64,000 bases of DNA from Marivita sp051251565 (GCF_051251565.1 NZ_JBPOFB010000002.1:1-64000), one strand, 5' to 3'; positions 15,654-24,702 are shown, counted from the stretch's first letter. Notes: generated by a model from the sequence alone, not told the origin. Made by a program: numbers and translations.

Positions 15654-16880
15654 ATGTATGATTTCGCCGTTCTTTGGGACTGGATCGCCTTTGCGGTACG
15701 CTGGTTGCATGTGATCACCGCGATGGCGTGGATCGGCGCGTCGTTCTTTTTCATCGCGCTGGATCTGGGGCTAAGGAAGGCCGCACATGCGCCCGCCGGT
15801 GTGTCTGGCGAGGAATGGCAGGTGCATGGCGGCGGGTTCTATCACATCCAGAAATACATGGTTGCACCCGAGAACATGCCCGAGCATCTGATCTGGCACA
15901 AATGGCAGAGCTATATCACTTGGGTGTCCGGCGCGGCTTTGTTGATGATTGTCTACTGGGTTGGAGGCGAGTTGTTCCTGCTGGATCCCACCAAGGCCGA
16001 TCTGGCCCTGTGGCAGGGCATTGCGATCTCTGGTCTGTCGCTGACCATTGGCTGGTTGTTGTATGACTACCTGTGCAAGTCGCCACTTGGGGAACAGCCG
16101 ACAGTGCTTATGGTGCTGCTGTTTGTGATCCTTGTTGTGATGGCTTGGGGCTATGATCAGGTGTTCACGGGCCGTGCGGCGCTGCTGCATCTGGGTGCTT
16201 TCACGGCGACGATCATGACGGCGAATGTGTTCTTCATCATCATGCCGAACCAGCGGATCGTTGTGGCGGATTTGAAAGCAGGGCGGACGCCTGACCCGAA
16301 ATACGGCAAGATCGCCAAGCTGCGGTCGACCCACAACAACTACCTGACCTTGCCGGTGATCTTTCTGATGTTGTCGAACCATTACCCGCTGGCTTTTGGT
16401 ACTGAATTTGCATGGTTGATCGCGTCGCTGGTGTTCCTGATGGGGGTCACGATCCGGCATTACTTCAACTCGATGCATGCCGGACTGGGTCAGCCAAACT
16501 GGACCTGGGCGGTGACTGCGCTGATCTTTATCGTTATTGCATGGCTGTCATCGCTTGGGGATTTTGGAACCTATGACGAAGCCGCAGAGCGCCCTTTGAC
16601 CGCGTTTGAGCAGCAGTTCGCGTCGGCTGACGGGTTCGATGATGCCTATAACGTGGTGCAAGGAAACTGTTCGATGTGCCACGCGCGGGAGCCGAATTGG
16701 GACGGTATTCGCTGGGCCCCCAAGGGCGTGTATCTGGAGACGGAAGCAGATGTCGCGCAGCACGCGCAGCAGATTTACCTGCAAGCGGGGCGCAGCCATG
16801 CGATGCCGCCGCCGAATGCGATCCAAATGGATGCCGAGGCGCGCGCGCAGATTGTGGCTTGGTATCGGGCGGTGGAGTAA
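15654..16880 (+). CDS. puuD: Membrane-bound urate hydroxylase PuuD with cytochrome c domain
   Basis: This integral-membrane urate oxidase of 408 residues converts urate to 5-hydroxyisourate and passes electrons to its own c-type haem domain and the respiratory chain, instead of using O2 directly. About eight membrane helices fill residues 1-325. Conserved blocks include RWLHVITAMAWIGASFFFIALD, GGGFYHIQKY and STHNNYLTLPVIFLMLSNHYP. The C-terminal domain (about 330-408) has one haem-binding CSMCH and a distal Met in the SHAMPPPN segment. ATG 15654 follows CGGAG; the longer frame is not supported. It provides the first committed step for HIU hydrolase and the PuuE-UraD fusion. Confidence 0.94.
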   Translation: MYDFAVLWDWIAFAVRWLHVITAMAWIGASFFFIALDLGLRKAAHAPAGVSGEEWQVHGGGFYHIQKYMVAPENMPEHLIWHKWQSYITWVSGAALLMIVYWVGGELFLLDPTKADLALWQGIAISGLSLTIGWLLYDYLCKSPLGEQPTVLMVLLFVILVVMAWGYDQVFTGRAALLHLGAFTATIMTANVFFIIMPNQRIVVADLKAGRTPDPKYGKIAKLRSTHNNYLTLPVIFLMLSNHYPLAFGTEFAWLIASLVFLMGVTIRHYFNSMHAGLGQPNWTWAVTALIFIVIAWLSSLGDFGTYDEAAERPLTAFEQQFASADGFDDAYNVVQGNCSMCHAREPNWDGIRWAPKGVYLETEADVAQHAQQIYLQAGRSHAMPPPNAIQMDAEARAQIVAWYRAVE

Positions 16881-16882
16881 AC

Positions 16883-16912
16883 TGCGGGAGACTTGTCCAG
16901 AAGTCTCCCGCA
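16883..16912. terminator. Hairpin terminator between puuD and the alcohol dehydrogenase gene
   Basis: A perfect 12-bp stem TGCGGGAGACTT/AAGTCTCCCGCA (16883-16894 with 16901-16912) with a 6-nt GTCCAG loop lies between two convergent genes. The flanking T-content is modest (ATTCTTCG on the plus side). It is likely a bidirectional terminator or 3'-end stabiliser. Confidence 0.75.
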
Positions 16913-16935
16913 ATTCTTCGAATAATTGCACGCCC

Positions 16936-18090
16936 TTAAAGGACGGATTCGAACAATGCCCGCGTGTTGGCTTCGGTCATCTTGACCGGGTTGCCGCCTG
17001 TTGAGGGATCATTCAGGGCATCGCGGACCAGAATGTCGAGATCGGGGTCTTTGACACCCAGATCGGACAGGGTTTTCGGGATCGCAAAGCTGTTGTTGAA
17101 TTGATCCACAAAGGCGCAGAAGCCGTCGAAGCCGCCCTCAATCCCCAGATACCCCGCAGCGCTGTCAAAGCGGTCGCGGATGGCGTCTGCGTTGAACTTG
17201 AGCACGGTGGGCATGAAGACGGCGTTGGTGGTGCCGTGGTGGGTGTGGTGATGTGCGCCGATGGGGTGTGATAGCGCATGGATCGCGCCAAGACCCTTTT
17301 GGAATGCGGTTGCGCCCATGGCGGCAGCGCTCATCATGTTGGCGCGGGCGTCGATGTTGGTTGGGTCATTGTAGGCCTTGGGTAGGTTGTCGATGACCAG
17401 TTTCATCCCTTCCAAAGCGATGCCCTGGCTCATTGGGTGGTAATGTGGGCTGTTGAACGCCTCAACGCAATGGGCGAAGGCATCAAGGCCGGTGCCTGCG
17501 GTGATGAACTTGGGCATGCCCACGGTCAGCTCTGGGTCGCAGATGACGACTGCGGGCAGCATCTTGGGGTGGAAGATGATCTTTTTCTCGTGGCTTTCCG
17601 AATTGGTGATCACACTGGCGCGGCCCACTTCGGATCCGGTGCCGGCGGTTGTGGGCACGGCGACGATGGGGTGGATGCCGGCGGGGTCGGCGCGGGTCCA
17701 CCAGTCGCCGATATCCTCAAAATCCCAGAGTGGACGAGACTGGCCAGCCATGAAGGCAAGCGTCTTTGCCAGATCAAGGCCGGAGCCACCCCCAAACGCG
17801 ATGACGCCGTCAAAGCCGCCTTCGCGGTAGACCTTGAGGCCGTCCTCGACGTTCTTTTCGTTTGGGTTGGGATCGACATCCGAGAACATCGCGCGGCCAA
17901 GCCCGGCCTGTTCGATAAGGTCGAGTGTTGTGGTGGTGATGTCCATGCCTGCCAGCCCCCGGTCGGTGACGAGCAATGGCTTGGTGATGCCTGCGGCAAT
18001 GCAGGCCTCGGCGATTTCCGAGATGCGGCCTGCGCCGAAGCGGATTGCGGTGGGATAGGACCAGTTTGCGGTGAGGGCCATTGCGGTCAT
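16936..18090 (-). CDS. Iron-containing (group III) alcohol dehydrogenase
   Basis: An NAD(P)-dependent alcohol dehydrogenase of 384 residues. The dinucleotide site GGGSGLDLAK is at about 100. The metal ligands appear as Asp/His in DAFAHCVEAF (about 203-212), His in HALSHPIGAH and His in HHTHHGTTNAV. Some relatives (for example HOT or phosphonopropionate-type enzymes) take unusual substrates, so the substrate is open. It is the last gene of the operon running down from 24702, and its start overlaps the aldehyde dehydrogenase stop (ATGA). With that neighbour it would take an alcohol group to the acid, here perhaps a gamma-glutamylated amino alcohol. Confidence 0.9.
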   Translation of the reverse strand: MTAMALTANWSYPTAIRFGAGRISEIAEACIAAGITKPLLVTDRGLAGMDITTTTLDLIEQAGLGRAMFSDVDPNPNEKNVEDGLKVYREGGFDGVIAFGGGSGLDLAKTLAFMAGQSRPLWDFEDIGDWWTRADPAGIHPIVAVPTTAGTGSEVGRASVITNSESHEKKIIFHPKMLPAVVICDPELTVGMPKFITAGTGLDAFAHCVEAFNSPHYHPMSQGIALEGMKLVIDNLPKAYNDPTNIDARANMMSAAAMGATAFQKGLGAIHALSHPIGAHHHTHHGTTNAVFMPTVLKFNADAIRDRFDSAAGYLGIEGGFDGFCAFVDQFNNSFAIPKTLSDLGVKDPDLDILVRDALNDPSTGGNPVKMTEANTRALFESVL

Positions 18091-19463
18091 GCCTTCTTGA
18101 GATGGTAGGATTTGGGACGTGTCAGAGCCTGATATGCGAGTTTCGACAGGCCTTGCCCGCGTCCGGTGTCCTTGCAGCCGGTCCAGCAGAGCGCCGGGTC
18201 GAGGTAGTCGCAGCGATTGAGGAACACGGTGCCGGTTTCGATCTGGTCGGCGATTTCCTCGGCTTTCGCGGTGTCTTTGGACCAGATAGAGGCTGTGAGG
18301 CCGAACTGGCTGTCATTCATCAGGGCGATGGCTTCGGCGTCGTCTTTGACGGGCATGATGCCGACGACCGGGCCAAAGCTCTCGTCGCGCATGACGCGCA
18401 TCTTGTGCGTGACGTCTGTCAGGATTTGCGGCGTCAGGTATGCGCCGCCATCGTCGGCGGGCATTGTGGCGATATGGGCTTTGGCCCCGTCTGCGACGGC
18501 TTCGGAGATCTGGGCGCGGACTTCGTTGGCGAAGCGGACGTTGGCCATTGGGCCCATCGTTGTGTCCGGATCAAGCGGGTTGCCGAGTTTCTGAGCGTTG
18601 ACCCATGCGACGGCTTTTTCGACGAATTGGTCAAAGAGGCTTTCGTGCACATAAATACGCTCGATCCCGCAGCAGCATTGGCCTGCGTTGAACATCGCAC
18701 CGTCCAGCAGCGTATCGACGGCTGCGTCCACATCAGCATCTGCGCGGACATAGCCGGGGTCTTTTCCGCCAAGCTCGGTCGAGACGGGCATGAACGTGCC
18801 CGCTGCCGCGCGTTCGATGGCTTTGCCCCCACCGACGGAGCCGGTGAAGTTGACGAAATCAACCGCCTTTTGCGACAGCAGCACAGAGGTTGTTTCATGG
18901 TCGAGCACGAGGTTCTGGAACACGTCCTCGGGGACGCCAGCGGCATGAAACGCCTCTGCCAGATGGTCGCCTACGGCAAGGGTTTGACCTGCGTGTTTCA
19001 GGATCACGGTGTTGCCTGCGATCAGCGCGGGCGCGACTGTGTTGATCGCGGTCATGTAGGGGTAGTTCCACGGTGCGATGACCATGACGGTGCCCCATGG
19101 CACGCGCTTGATCACGCGGCGGAAGGTGTCGCTGTCTTCGATTGTGGTCTCTTGCAGTCCCTCTTCGGCGACGTCCACCATGTAGGACAAGCGCTCGTTG
19201 AAGCCGCCGAACTCCCCGCCATACCGGATGGGGCGGCCCATCTGGTGCGCGATTTCTTGCGTCATGCGGTCTTGCTGCGTGCCGATGATGTCGGCGGCTT
19301 TACGCACCAGTGCGATGCGTTCCGATACTGGGCGCGCGGCCCATGCGGCCTGCGCGGCGCGGGCACGCGTCGCAGCGGTGAAAGCGGCATCCTGGGTCAG
19401 CACGTCGCGCGTGAGGTACACCGATCCATCGATCGGCGAGATAAGGTCAACAGTCTTGGTCAT
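18087..19463 (-). CDS. NAD(P)-dependent aldehyde dehydrogenase
   Basis: An ALDH-superfamily enzyme of 458 residues. It has the PWNYP cofactor motif (about 131), the glycine motif FTGSVGGG (about 210), the general-base Glu in STELGGKDP (about 232), and the nucleophilic Cys in NAGQCCCGIE (about 264-267). It should oxidise the aldehyde from the downstream alcohol dehydrogenase to the carboxylate. It is 2 bases downstream of the glutamine-synthetase-like gene and overlaps the next gene. In gamma-glutamylation pathways such an enzyme (PuuC role) acts on the gamma-glutamyl aldehyde, which is the role I infer from context. Confidence 0.92.
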   Translation of the reverse strand: MTKTVDLISPIDGSVYLTRDVLTQDAAFTAATRARAAQAAWAARPVSERIALVRKAADIIGTQQDRMTQEIAHQMGRPIRYGGEFGGFNERLSYMVDVAEEGLQETTIEDSDTFRRVIKRVPWGTVMVIAPWNYPYMTAINTVAPALIAGNTVILKHAGQTLAVGDHLAEAFHAAGVPEDVFQNLVLDHETTSVLLSQKAVDFVNFTGSVGGGKAIERAAAGTFMPVSTELGGKDPGYVRADADVDAAVDTLLDGAMFNAGQCCCGIERIYVHESLFDQFVEKAVAWVNAQKLGNPLDPDTTMGPMANVRFANEVRAQISEAVADGAKAHIATMPADDGGAYLTPQILTDVTHKMRVMRDESFGPVVGIMPVKDDAEAIALMNDSQFGLTASIWSKDTAKAEEIADQIETGTVFLNRCDYLDPALCWTGCKDTGRGQGLSKLAYQALTRPKSYHLKKA

Positions 19464-19465
19464 GG

Positions 19466-20818
19466 TCAGGCTCTTTCAAATCCGCGCTGGATTTCCCAGT
19501 CGGTGACAACGGCGTCAAACGCTTCTTGTTCCACTTCGGCGGCGCGGGTGTAGTGGTTGATCACGTCATCGCCCATCGCCTCGCGCAGCATGGCAGAGCC
19601 ACGCAGCGTCTCTGTAGCCTTGATCAGGGTGTTGGGAATCTCGGGGATCTCGGTCATGTGATAGACATCGCCGGTGACGGGGTCGCCCAGCTTCAGGCCG
19701 TCTTCCATTCCTTTAAGACCAGCGGCAAGCTGTGCAGCGCAGGCAAGGTACGGGTTGATGTCGGAGCCGGGGATGCGGCATTCGATGCGGACGCCCTTTG
19801 TGCCCTCGCCCACAAGGCGGTAGCCCGCGGTGCGGTTGTCGACAGACCACGCGATCTTGGTGGGGGCAAAGGTGCCCGGCAGAAACCGTTTGTAGCTGTT
19901 GACGTAGGGCGCAAGAAACACGGTCATGTCGGGGGCGTATTTGATCAGGCCCGCAACGTAGCTTTTCATTGTGGCGGACATGCTCAGGGGCGCGTCCGGG
20001 TCGTGAAAGACGTTGGTGTCGTCCTTGAACAATGACTGGTGGACATGCGCGGCGCTGCCCACCTTGTCGGCGTGCCATTTGGGCATGAAGGTCACCGCGT
20101 GGCCCTGCATATGGGCGATTTCCTTGACCGCGTGTTTGGCGATGGTGTGGTTGTCGGCACAGGCCAAGCCGTCGGCGTAGCGGATGTTCAGCTCTTCCTG
20201 ACCGGTCTCGGCCTCGCCCTTGGAGTTCTCGACCGGGACGCCAGCAGCGACCAGATGATTTCGGATCGGGCGCATCACGTGTTCTTCGCGGGTGGTCTGA
20301 AGGATGTTGTAATCCTCGTTGTAACCGCTGATCGGGGTCAGGGTGCGAAATCCGCCCTTTCGGATTTCATCAAAGCCTTTTTCGAACAGGAAAAATTCAA
20401 GCTCGGTCGCCATCATGGGCGTCAAGCCCATCGCAGACATGCGCGCGATTTGCTTTTTGAGCATCTGGCGCGGGGAATGGGGAACCGGTTCATGGGTGTG
20501 ATGATCAAGCACATCGCATAGAACCATCGCGGTGCCTTCGAGCCATGGCACCGGGCGCAGCGTGTCCATGTCGGGCTTCATCACATAATCGCCATAGCCT
20601 GCGGCCCAACTCGTGGATTTGTAACCATCGGGCGTCGCCATTTCGAGATCGGTGGCCAGCAGGTAGTTGCAGCAATGGGTTTCTTTCCAAGCGCTTTCGA
20701 GAAAGTTCGACACGGTGAACCGTTTTCCCATGAGGCGGCCCTGCATGTCGACCATGCAGACCAGAACGGTGTCGATATCGCCGGACTCGGCTTTGGCGTG
20801 CAGATCGTCGAGTTTCAT
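19466..20818 (-). CDS. Glutamine synthetase family ligase (gamma-glutamylamide synthetase type)
   Basis: An ATP-dependent ligase of 450 residues with the glutamine synthetase fold. Family motifs include TELEFF (metal-binding glutamates, about 133), KWHADKVGSAAHVHQSLF (His/Gly ATP region), and the C-terminal IECRIPGSDINPYLACAAQLA. It resembles the PuuA/GlnA3/GlnA4 group, which joins glutamate to an amine, more than housekeeping GlnA: the genes around it are catabolic and the N-terminus is PuuA-like. The ATG at 20818 is preceded by CGGAGG; the longer frame would need a TTG start. It likely primes an imported amine by gamma-glutamylation. Confidence 0.88.
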   Translation of the reverse strand: MKLDDLHAKAESGDIDTVLVCMVDMQGRLMGKRFTVSNFLESAWKETHCCNYLLATDLEMATPDGYKSTSWAAGYGDYVMKPDMDTLRPVPWLEGTAMVLCDVLDHHTHEPVPHSPRQMLKKQIARMSAMGLTPMMATELEFFLFEKGFDEIRKGGFRTLTPISGYNEDYNILQTTREEHVMRPIRNHLVAAGVPVENSKGEAETGQEELNIRYADGLACADNHTIAKHAVKEIAHMQGHAVTFMPKWHADKVGSAAHVHQSLFKDDTNVFHDPDAPLSMSATMKSYVAGLIKYAPDMTVFLAPYVNSYKRFLPGTFAPTKIAWSVDNRTAGYRLVGEGTKGVRIECRIPGSDINPYLACAAQLAAGLKGMEDGLKLGDPVTGDVYHMTEIPEIPNTLIKATETLRGSAMLREAMGDDVINHYTRAAEVEQEAFDAVVTDWEIQRGFERA

Positions 20819-20845
20819 TATGGCCTCCGGGGTGGTCAGGGTGGC

Positions 20846-20865
20846 CAAATCCGCAAAGGGATTTG
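20846..20865 (-). other. Hairpin between dctP and the glutamine-synthetase-like gene
   Basis: An inverted repeat CAAATCC-N6-GGATTTG lies in the 108-base spacer downstream of dctP. It has no T-tract. Such hairpins behind solute-binding-protein genes often protect the upstream transcript, giving more binding protein than enzyme. This is inferred by analogy with 38277-38304. Confidence 0.45.
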
Positions 20866-20926
20866 ACCATTTTCGTGATAGGAATCGGCACCGCTCGGAT
20901 CAAACCAAGCGATGCCCTGTGTTGCT

Positions 20927-21964
20927 TTATTCGAATGTATACGGCGCGCCAGCCTGATTGATGACGCTGTTGTATTCGCGGAAGATGTTGATGATCTTCT
21001 CTTGAATTTCGCCTTCGGCTGCAATCTCGGTCCAGAACTCTTTCGCAGCGTTCTCGACCTCGGCCCATTCGTTGGCCGGCACCTGACGCAAGGCCAGCTT
21101 GTCGCCATTGGCGCGCAGGGCTGCTTCGCCACCCCAGTACCACTGGTTGCGGTAGGTGTGGCCTGCCTCGGTCGCGGCCATGACCACGGATTTGAGGTGA
21201 TCCGGCAGGTCGGCCCAGCGCTGCTGGTTGACGAACCAAGAGCCGATCCAAGCGCCCGAGATATTGTTGGTCAGGAAGTAGTCGGTCACGTCCGCCCATC
21301 CGACGGTGTAGTCTTCGGTGATGCCGGACCACGCCATGCCGTCAATCTCGCCTGTCTGGACCGCGACTTCGGCGTCCTCGTAGGGGATCGACACCGGTAT
21401 AACGCCGAATTTCGACAAGAAGCGACCGGCGGTCGGGAAGGTATAGAGGCGCAGGCCGTCAAGATCGGCCACCGAGGTGATTTCCTTGGTTGTGTTAAAG
21501 TTACACGGATCCTGACCCGCGGCAGAGAGCCATTTGACCCCGACCTTGTTGTATTCCTCTTCCCAGATTTCCTTGAGGCCGTACTGGTTGAACAGTACCG
21601 GTACGTCGAGGATGTGCTTGGTCGCAAAGGGGAAGTAGCCGCCGAATTGGCGCAGCGGTGTCGGCGACGCCATGGAGTCGTCGTCCGAATGCACGCCGTC
21701 GATGGTGCCGCGCTGAAGGGCCTGGAAAAGCTCGCCGGTTGGGACGATCTGGTCAGCGTAGAAAAGCTCAACCGTCAGTTCGCCGTTGGAGTTGGCGTTG
21801 ATGTAGTCGATGACCGGCTTGGTCACATGTTCGCCAAGTGCTGCACCGGCATAGGTCTGAAAGCGCCATGTGATGCCGGACTGAGCTTTGACAACAGCGG
21901 GGGCGGCAAGGCTTGCGGCGGCACCGATGCTGGCGGTTGTTAGAAACTTACGTCTGGTGGTCAT
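20927..21964 (-). CDS. TRAP transporter solute-binding protein, DctP family
   Basis: A periplasmic binding protein of 345 residues. The N-terminus MTTRRKFLTTASIGAAASLA ends in APAVVKAQ, a twin-arginine signal peptide with an AxA-type cleavage site near residue 28. The DctP fold includes the conserved Arg in LRLYTFPTAGRFLSKFG, which normally pairs with a ligand carboxylate, and GEIDGMAWSG. The ligand is unknown; context suggests a carboxylated or amino compound handled by the downstream ligase. The gene follows dctM after 55 bases, which contain a small CTCCG/CGGAG hairpin with a 4-nt loop (21994-22007). Confidence 0.93.
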   Translation of the reverse strand: MTTRRKFLTTASIGAAASLAAPAVVKAQSGITWRFQTYAGAALGEHVTKPVIDYINANSNGELTVELFYADQIVPTGELFQALQRGTIDGVHSDDDSMASPTPLRQFGGYFPFATKHILDVPVLFNQYGLKEIWEEEYNKVGVKWLSAAGQDPCNFNTTKEITSVADLDGLRLYTFPTAGRFLSKFGVIPVSIPYEDAEVAVQTGEIDGMAWSGITEDYTVGWADVTDYFLTNNISGAWIGSWFVNQQRWADLPDHLKSVVMAATEAGHTYRNQWYWGGEAALRANGDKLALRQVPANEWAEVENAAKEFWTEIAAEGEIQEKIINIFREYNSVINQAGAPYTFE

Positions 21965-22019
21965 GTCATTTCCTCTCGGTTGGGTTGGGGATGCTCCGTT
22001 CCCGGAGTCTTGATTGTTG

Positions 22020-23345
22020 TTATTTGCCGTATACGTATTCCGGAAGCCAAAGGGCGATCTGTGGAAAGAGCATCACAAGGGCGAGGGCTGCGATCATCAC
22101 CAATACGAAGGGGATGATGGAGACATAGATGTCCTTGAGGCTGATTTCGGGCGGGGCCATGGCGCGCATCAGGAACAGGTTGTAGCCGAAGGGCGGTGTC
22201 ATATAGGCGATCTGCGTCGTGATCGTGTAAAGAATCCCGTACCAGATCAGATCAAAGCCCAGCGCGCCGACGAGTGGGACGTAAAGCGGCGCAACAATGA
22301 CCAGCATCGCGGTGTCGTCCAGAAACGTGCCCATGATGATGAAGCTCAGCTGCATCAGGATCAGGATCACCCAAGGTGACAGGCCCAGTTGTTCGGTGAA
22401 CAGGTTGTCGATCGCCTTGACCGCGCCAAGGCCGTCAAACACCGCGCCAAAGGCGAGGGCGGCGAGGATGATCCACATGAACATACACGAGATGCCAAGG
22501 GTTTTTCTGACCGAGTTCTCGAACACGTCGCGGGTCATGCGGCCTTTGAGGACTGCTGCCCCAAACGCGGCCAGAGCGCCGATGGCCGAGCTTTCGACAA
22601 GCGATGTCCAGCCGTTGATGAACGGCACCATCATGATGAAGAAGATTGCCAAGGGTAGCAGGCCCGCACGCAGCAGACGCATTTTTTCGGCGCGGGGAAG
22701 GTCGCGTTCGGCGGCGGGCAGGATCGGGCCAAGCGCTGGGTTCATCTTGCAGCGGATCACGATGTAGAGGACGAACATGGTCGCCATCATCAGGCCGGGG
22801 ATCACTCCTGCAAGCCAGAGCTGGCCCACTGGTTGACGCGCAATCATGGCATAAAGGACAAGCACGACAGATGGGGGCACAAGGATGCCAAGCGATGACC
22901 CCGCTTGTATGACACCCGTCACCATCCGTTTGTCATATCCGCGCCTTAGCAGTTCGGGCAGCGCGATGGTCGCGCCAATGGCCATGCCTGCCACGCTGAG
23001 ACCGTTCATGGCCGAGATCAGAACCATCAGGCCAATGGTGCCCACGGCCAGACCACCCGACAGGCCACCCATCCAGACGTGGAACATCTTGTAGAGGTCA
23101 TCCGCGATGCGGCTTTCGGACAGGACGTACCCCATAAAGATGAACATCGGCAGGGTCAGAAGCGGATACCACTTCATCAGCTTCATCGCCGCCGAGAAGC
23201 CCAGATCGAACCCTCCGCGATCCCCCCAGAGGAAGAAGGCCGCGACCACCGCGACAAAGCCGATGGCGCCAAACACGCGTTGCCCCGTCAGAAGCATCAG
23301 CATCATGGTCGAAAACATGAGCGCCGCAATCATTTCATACGGCAT
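22020..23345 (-). CDS. TRAP transporter large permease, DctM family
   Basis: An inner-membrane protein of 441 residues with about 12 helices. It forms the transport channel of the Na+-driven TRAP system with DctQ and DctP. Family blocks are visible: PLLTLPMFIFMGYVLSESRIADDLYKM, SAMNGLSVAGMAIGATIALPELLRRGYDKRM and GTFLDDTAMLVIVAPLYVP, the last a conserved DctM motif. Start and dctQ stop share one base (TGATG), so translation is coupled. Confidence 0.95.
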   Translation of the reverse strand: MPYEMIAALMFSTMMLMLLTGQRVFGAIGFVAVVAAFFLWGDRGGFDLGFSAAMKLMKWYPLLTLPMFIFMGYVLSESRIADDLYKMFHVWMGGLSGGLAVGTIGLMVLISAMNGLSVAGMAIGATIALPELLRRGYDKRMVTGVIQAGSSLGILVPPSVVLVLYAMIARQPVGQLWLAGVIPGLMMATMFVLYIVIRCKMNPALGPILPAAERDLPRAEKMRLLRAGLLPLAIFFIMMVPFINGWTSLVESSAIGALAAFGAAVLKGRMTRDVFENSVRKTLGISCMFMWIILAALAFGAVFDGLGAVKAIDNLFTEQLGLSPWVILILMQLSFIIMGTFLDDTAMLVIVAPLYVPLVGALGFDLIWYGILYTITTQIAYMTPPFGYNLFLMRAMAPPEISLKDIYVSIIPFVLVMIAALALVMLFPQIALWLPEYVYGK

Positions 23346-23926
23346 CAGACCTTGGCCCCCATGTCATGTCCCTTGAGCCGCAGGATATCTTTGGCCAATT
23401 CGCAGAGCACTTGCAGGATCATCAGGAAAATGCCGATCACCATGATGGTCTTGATTGGCCAAAGATAGGGGCGCCATGCGGTTGGGCTGCGTTCCATAAA
23501 GCCGATTTCTTCGCTTCCGGTGACCAGACCTGTGAAAAAACCAATGGGTTCAGACCCGAAATAGCCAAAGGAATAGGCGGTTGACGCGATGCCGCCATAC
23601 AGCAGGAAGCCCAGATAGATCAGCAGGAAGATCACTGTCATCGTGTCGATCGCGGCTTTGCGGCGGTCTGACATCTCGCCATAGATCAGGTCCATCCGCA
23701 CGTTTGATCCCATCTGGATCGAATAGGGGCCACCAAGGATGTAATAGGCAACCATCGCAAACTGCGCCATTTCCAGCGTCCAGAGCGAGGGGAGGAAAAA
23801 CACCTTGGTCAATGATGACCAGAGCAGAATGCCCATCATCACGAAGATGCCGTACATCACGATACGCCCGATCATGCGGTTGAACGGGTCAATGACGCCA
23901 ACATATGCTTGAAGCGCGCGGATCAT
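23345..23926 (-). CDS. TRAP transporter small permease, DctQ family
   Basis: A membrane protein of 193 residues with four to five helices, including the DctQ-type segments GIFVMMGILLWSSLTKVFF and GPYSIQMGSNVRMDLIYGEMSDRRKAAIDT. It pairs with DctM. Its ATG overlaps the stop of the amidohydrolase gene by 4 nt (ATGA). Gene order is hydrolase-Q-M-P, which ties the hydrolase to the transporter. Confidence 0.93.
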   Translation of the reverse strand: MIRALQAYVGVIDPFNRMIGRIVMYGIFVMMGILLWSSLTKVFFLPSLWTLEMAQFAMVAYYILGGPYSIQMGSNVRMDLIYGEMSDRRKAAIDTMTVIFLLIYLGFLLYGGIASTAYSFGYFGSEPIGFFTGLVTGSEEIGFMERSPTAWRPYLWPIKTIMVIGIFLMILQVLCELAKDILRLKGHDMGAKV

Positions 23927-24702
23927 GACGGCACCTTTTCCGCCAAGGCACTGCGGAGCATGGTGCGTAGTACATTCGCAAAGCGTGTGACCCCAGCCGG
24001 ATCTGCGACCAGATCGTTGCGCACCTCGATCATTACGTTTTGAAGCCCCCGCGGGATTGCGTGTTCGCGTAGCGTGTGGGTGACACCATCGGTGACGGAA
24101 TAGGGTGCGTTCAGGCGCGCATCCAGATCGCCGGGCGCATGGGCCAGCATCGCTTGTGCCAGCCGGTCGTCGGTGTCGTGCAGCAGGCCAAGTTCAACCT
24201 TTCGCGGTTCTCCAAACCACAGGGGCGTGAAGGTGTGGATGGTGACAATGGCGGGGGGGGTCGTGAACCCGTCCAACGTGTCGCGCAGGAGGGTGCGGAA
24301 CGGGTCATACACATCCGTTACGCGGGCGGCGCGTTGCGCATCGGTTAGGCTGGCATTGCCGGGCACGTCAATCACTTCGGATTTGGTGGGAATGGCACCC
24401 GGCGCGCTGGGCGGGCGGTTGCAGTCATAGACCAATCGGGAAACCCGTGAGGCCACCAGCGGCGCATCAAGCGCGTGCGACAGGGCCACGGCCAGATCAC
24501 GCCCACCAAGATCCCACGCGGCGTGGCTTTGCCGGTGGTCCGGGGCGACGCCTAGTTGGTCCAAAGACGCGGGAATAAATGCGCTGGCATGTTCGCAGAC
24601 AAGGCAAACTGGCGCTAACCCGCCTGGGTTGATCACCTCGGCAGCGGGGCCTTCGGCACCGGTCAGAATCGTATGTTGCGTCGGTTTGTTCACGAGGGTC
24701 AT
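23923..24702 (-). CDS. N-formylglutamate amidohydrolase family protein
   Basis: A predicted Zn-dependent amidohydrolase of 259 residues in the HutG-type N-formylglutamate deformylase family. It contains VCEHAS near residue 37 (Zn-ligand region), WDLGGRDLA, RLVYDCNRP, VTIHTF and a C-terminal IEVRNDL. No histidine-degradation genes lie nearby. Here it heads an operon with a TRAP transporter and a glutamine-synthetase-like ligase, so its substrate may be another N-acyl or gamma-glutamyl amide. The frame extends to 24804 into the RpiR gene, so I chose ATG 24702, which begins MTLVNKP. It is divergent from the RpiR regulator. Confidence 0.85.
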   Translation of the reverse strand: MTLVNKPTQHTILTGAEGPAAEVINPGGLAPVCLVCEHASAFIPASLDQLGVAPDHRQSHAAWDLGGRDLAVALSHALDAPLVASRVSRLVYDCNRPPSAPGAIPTKSEVIDVPGNASLTDAQRAARVTDVYDPFRTLLRDTLDGFTTPPAIVTIHTFTPLWFGEPRKVELGLLHDTDDRLAQAMLAHAPGDLDARLNAPYSVTDGVTHTLREHAIPRGLQNVMIEVRNDLVADPAGVTRFANVLRTMLRSALAEKVPS

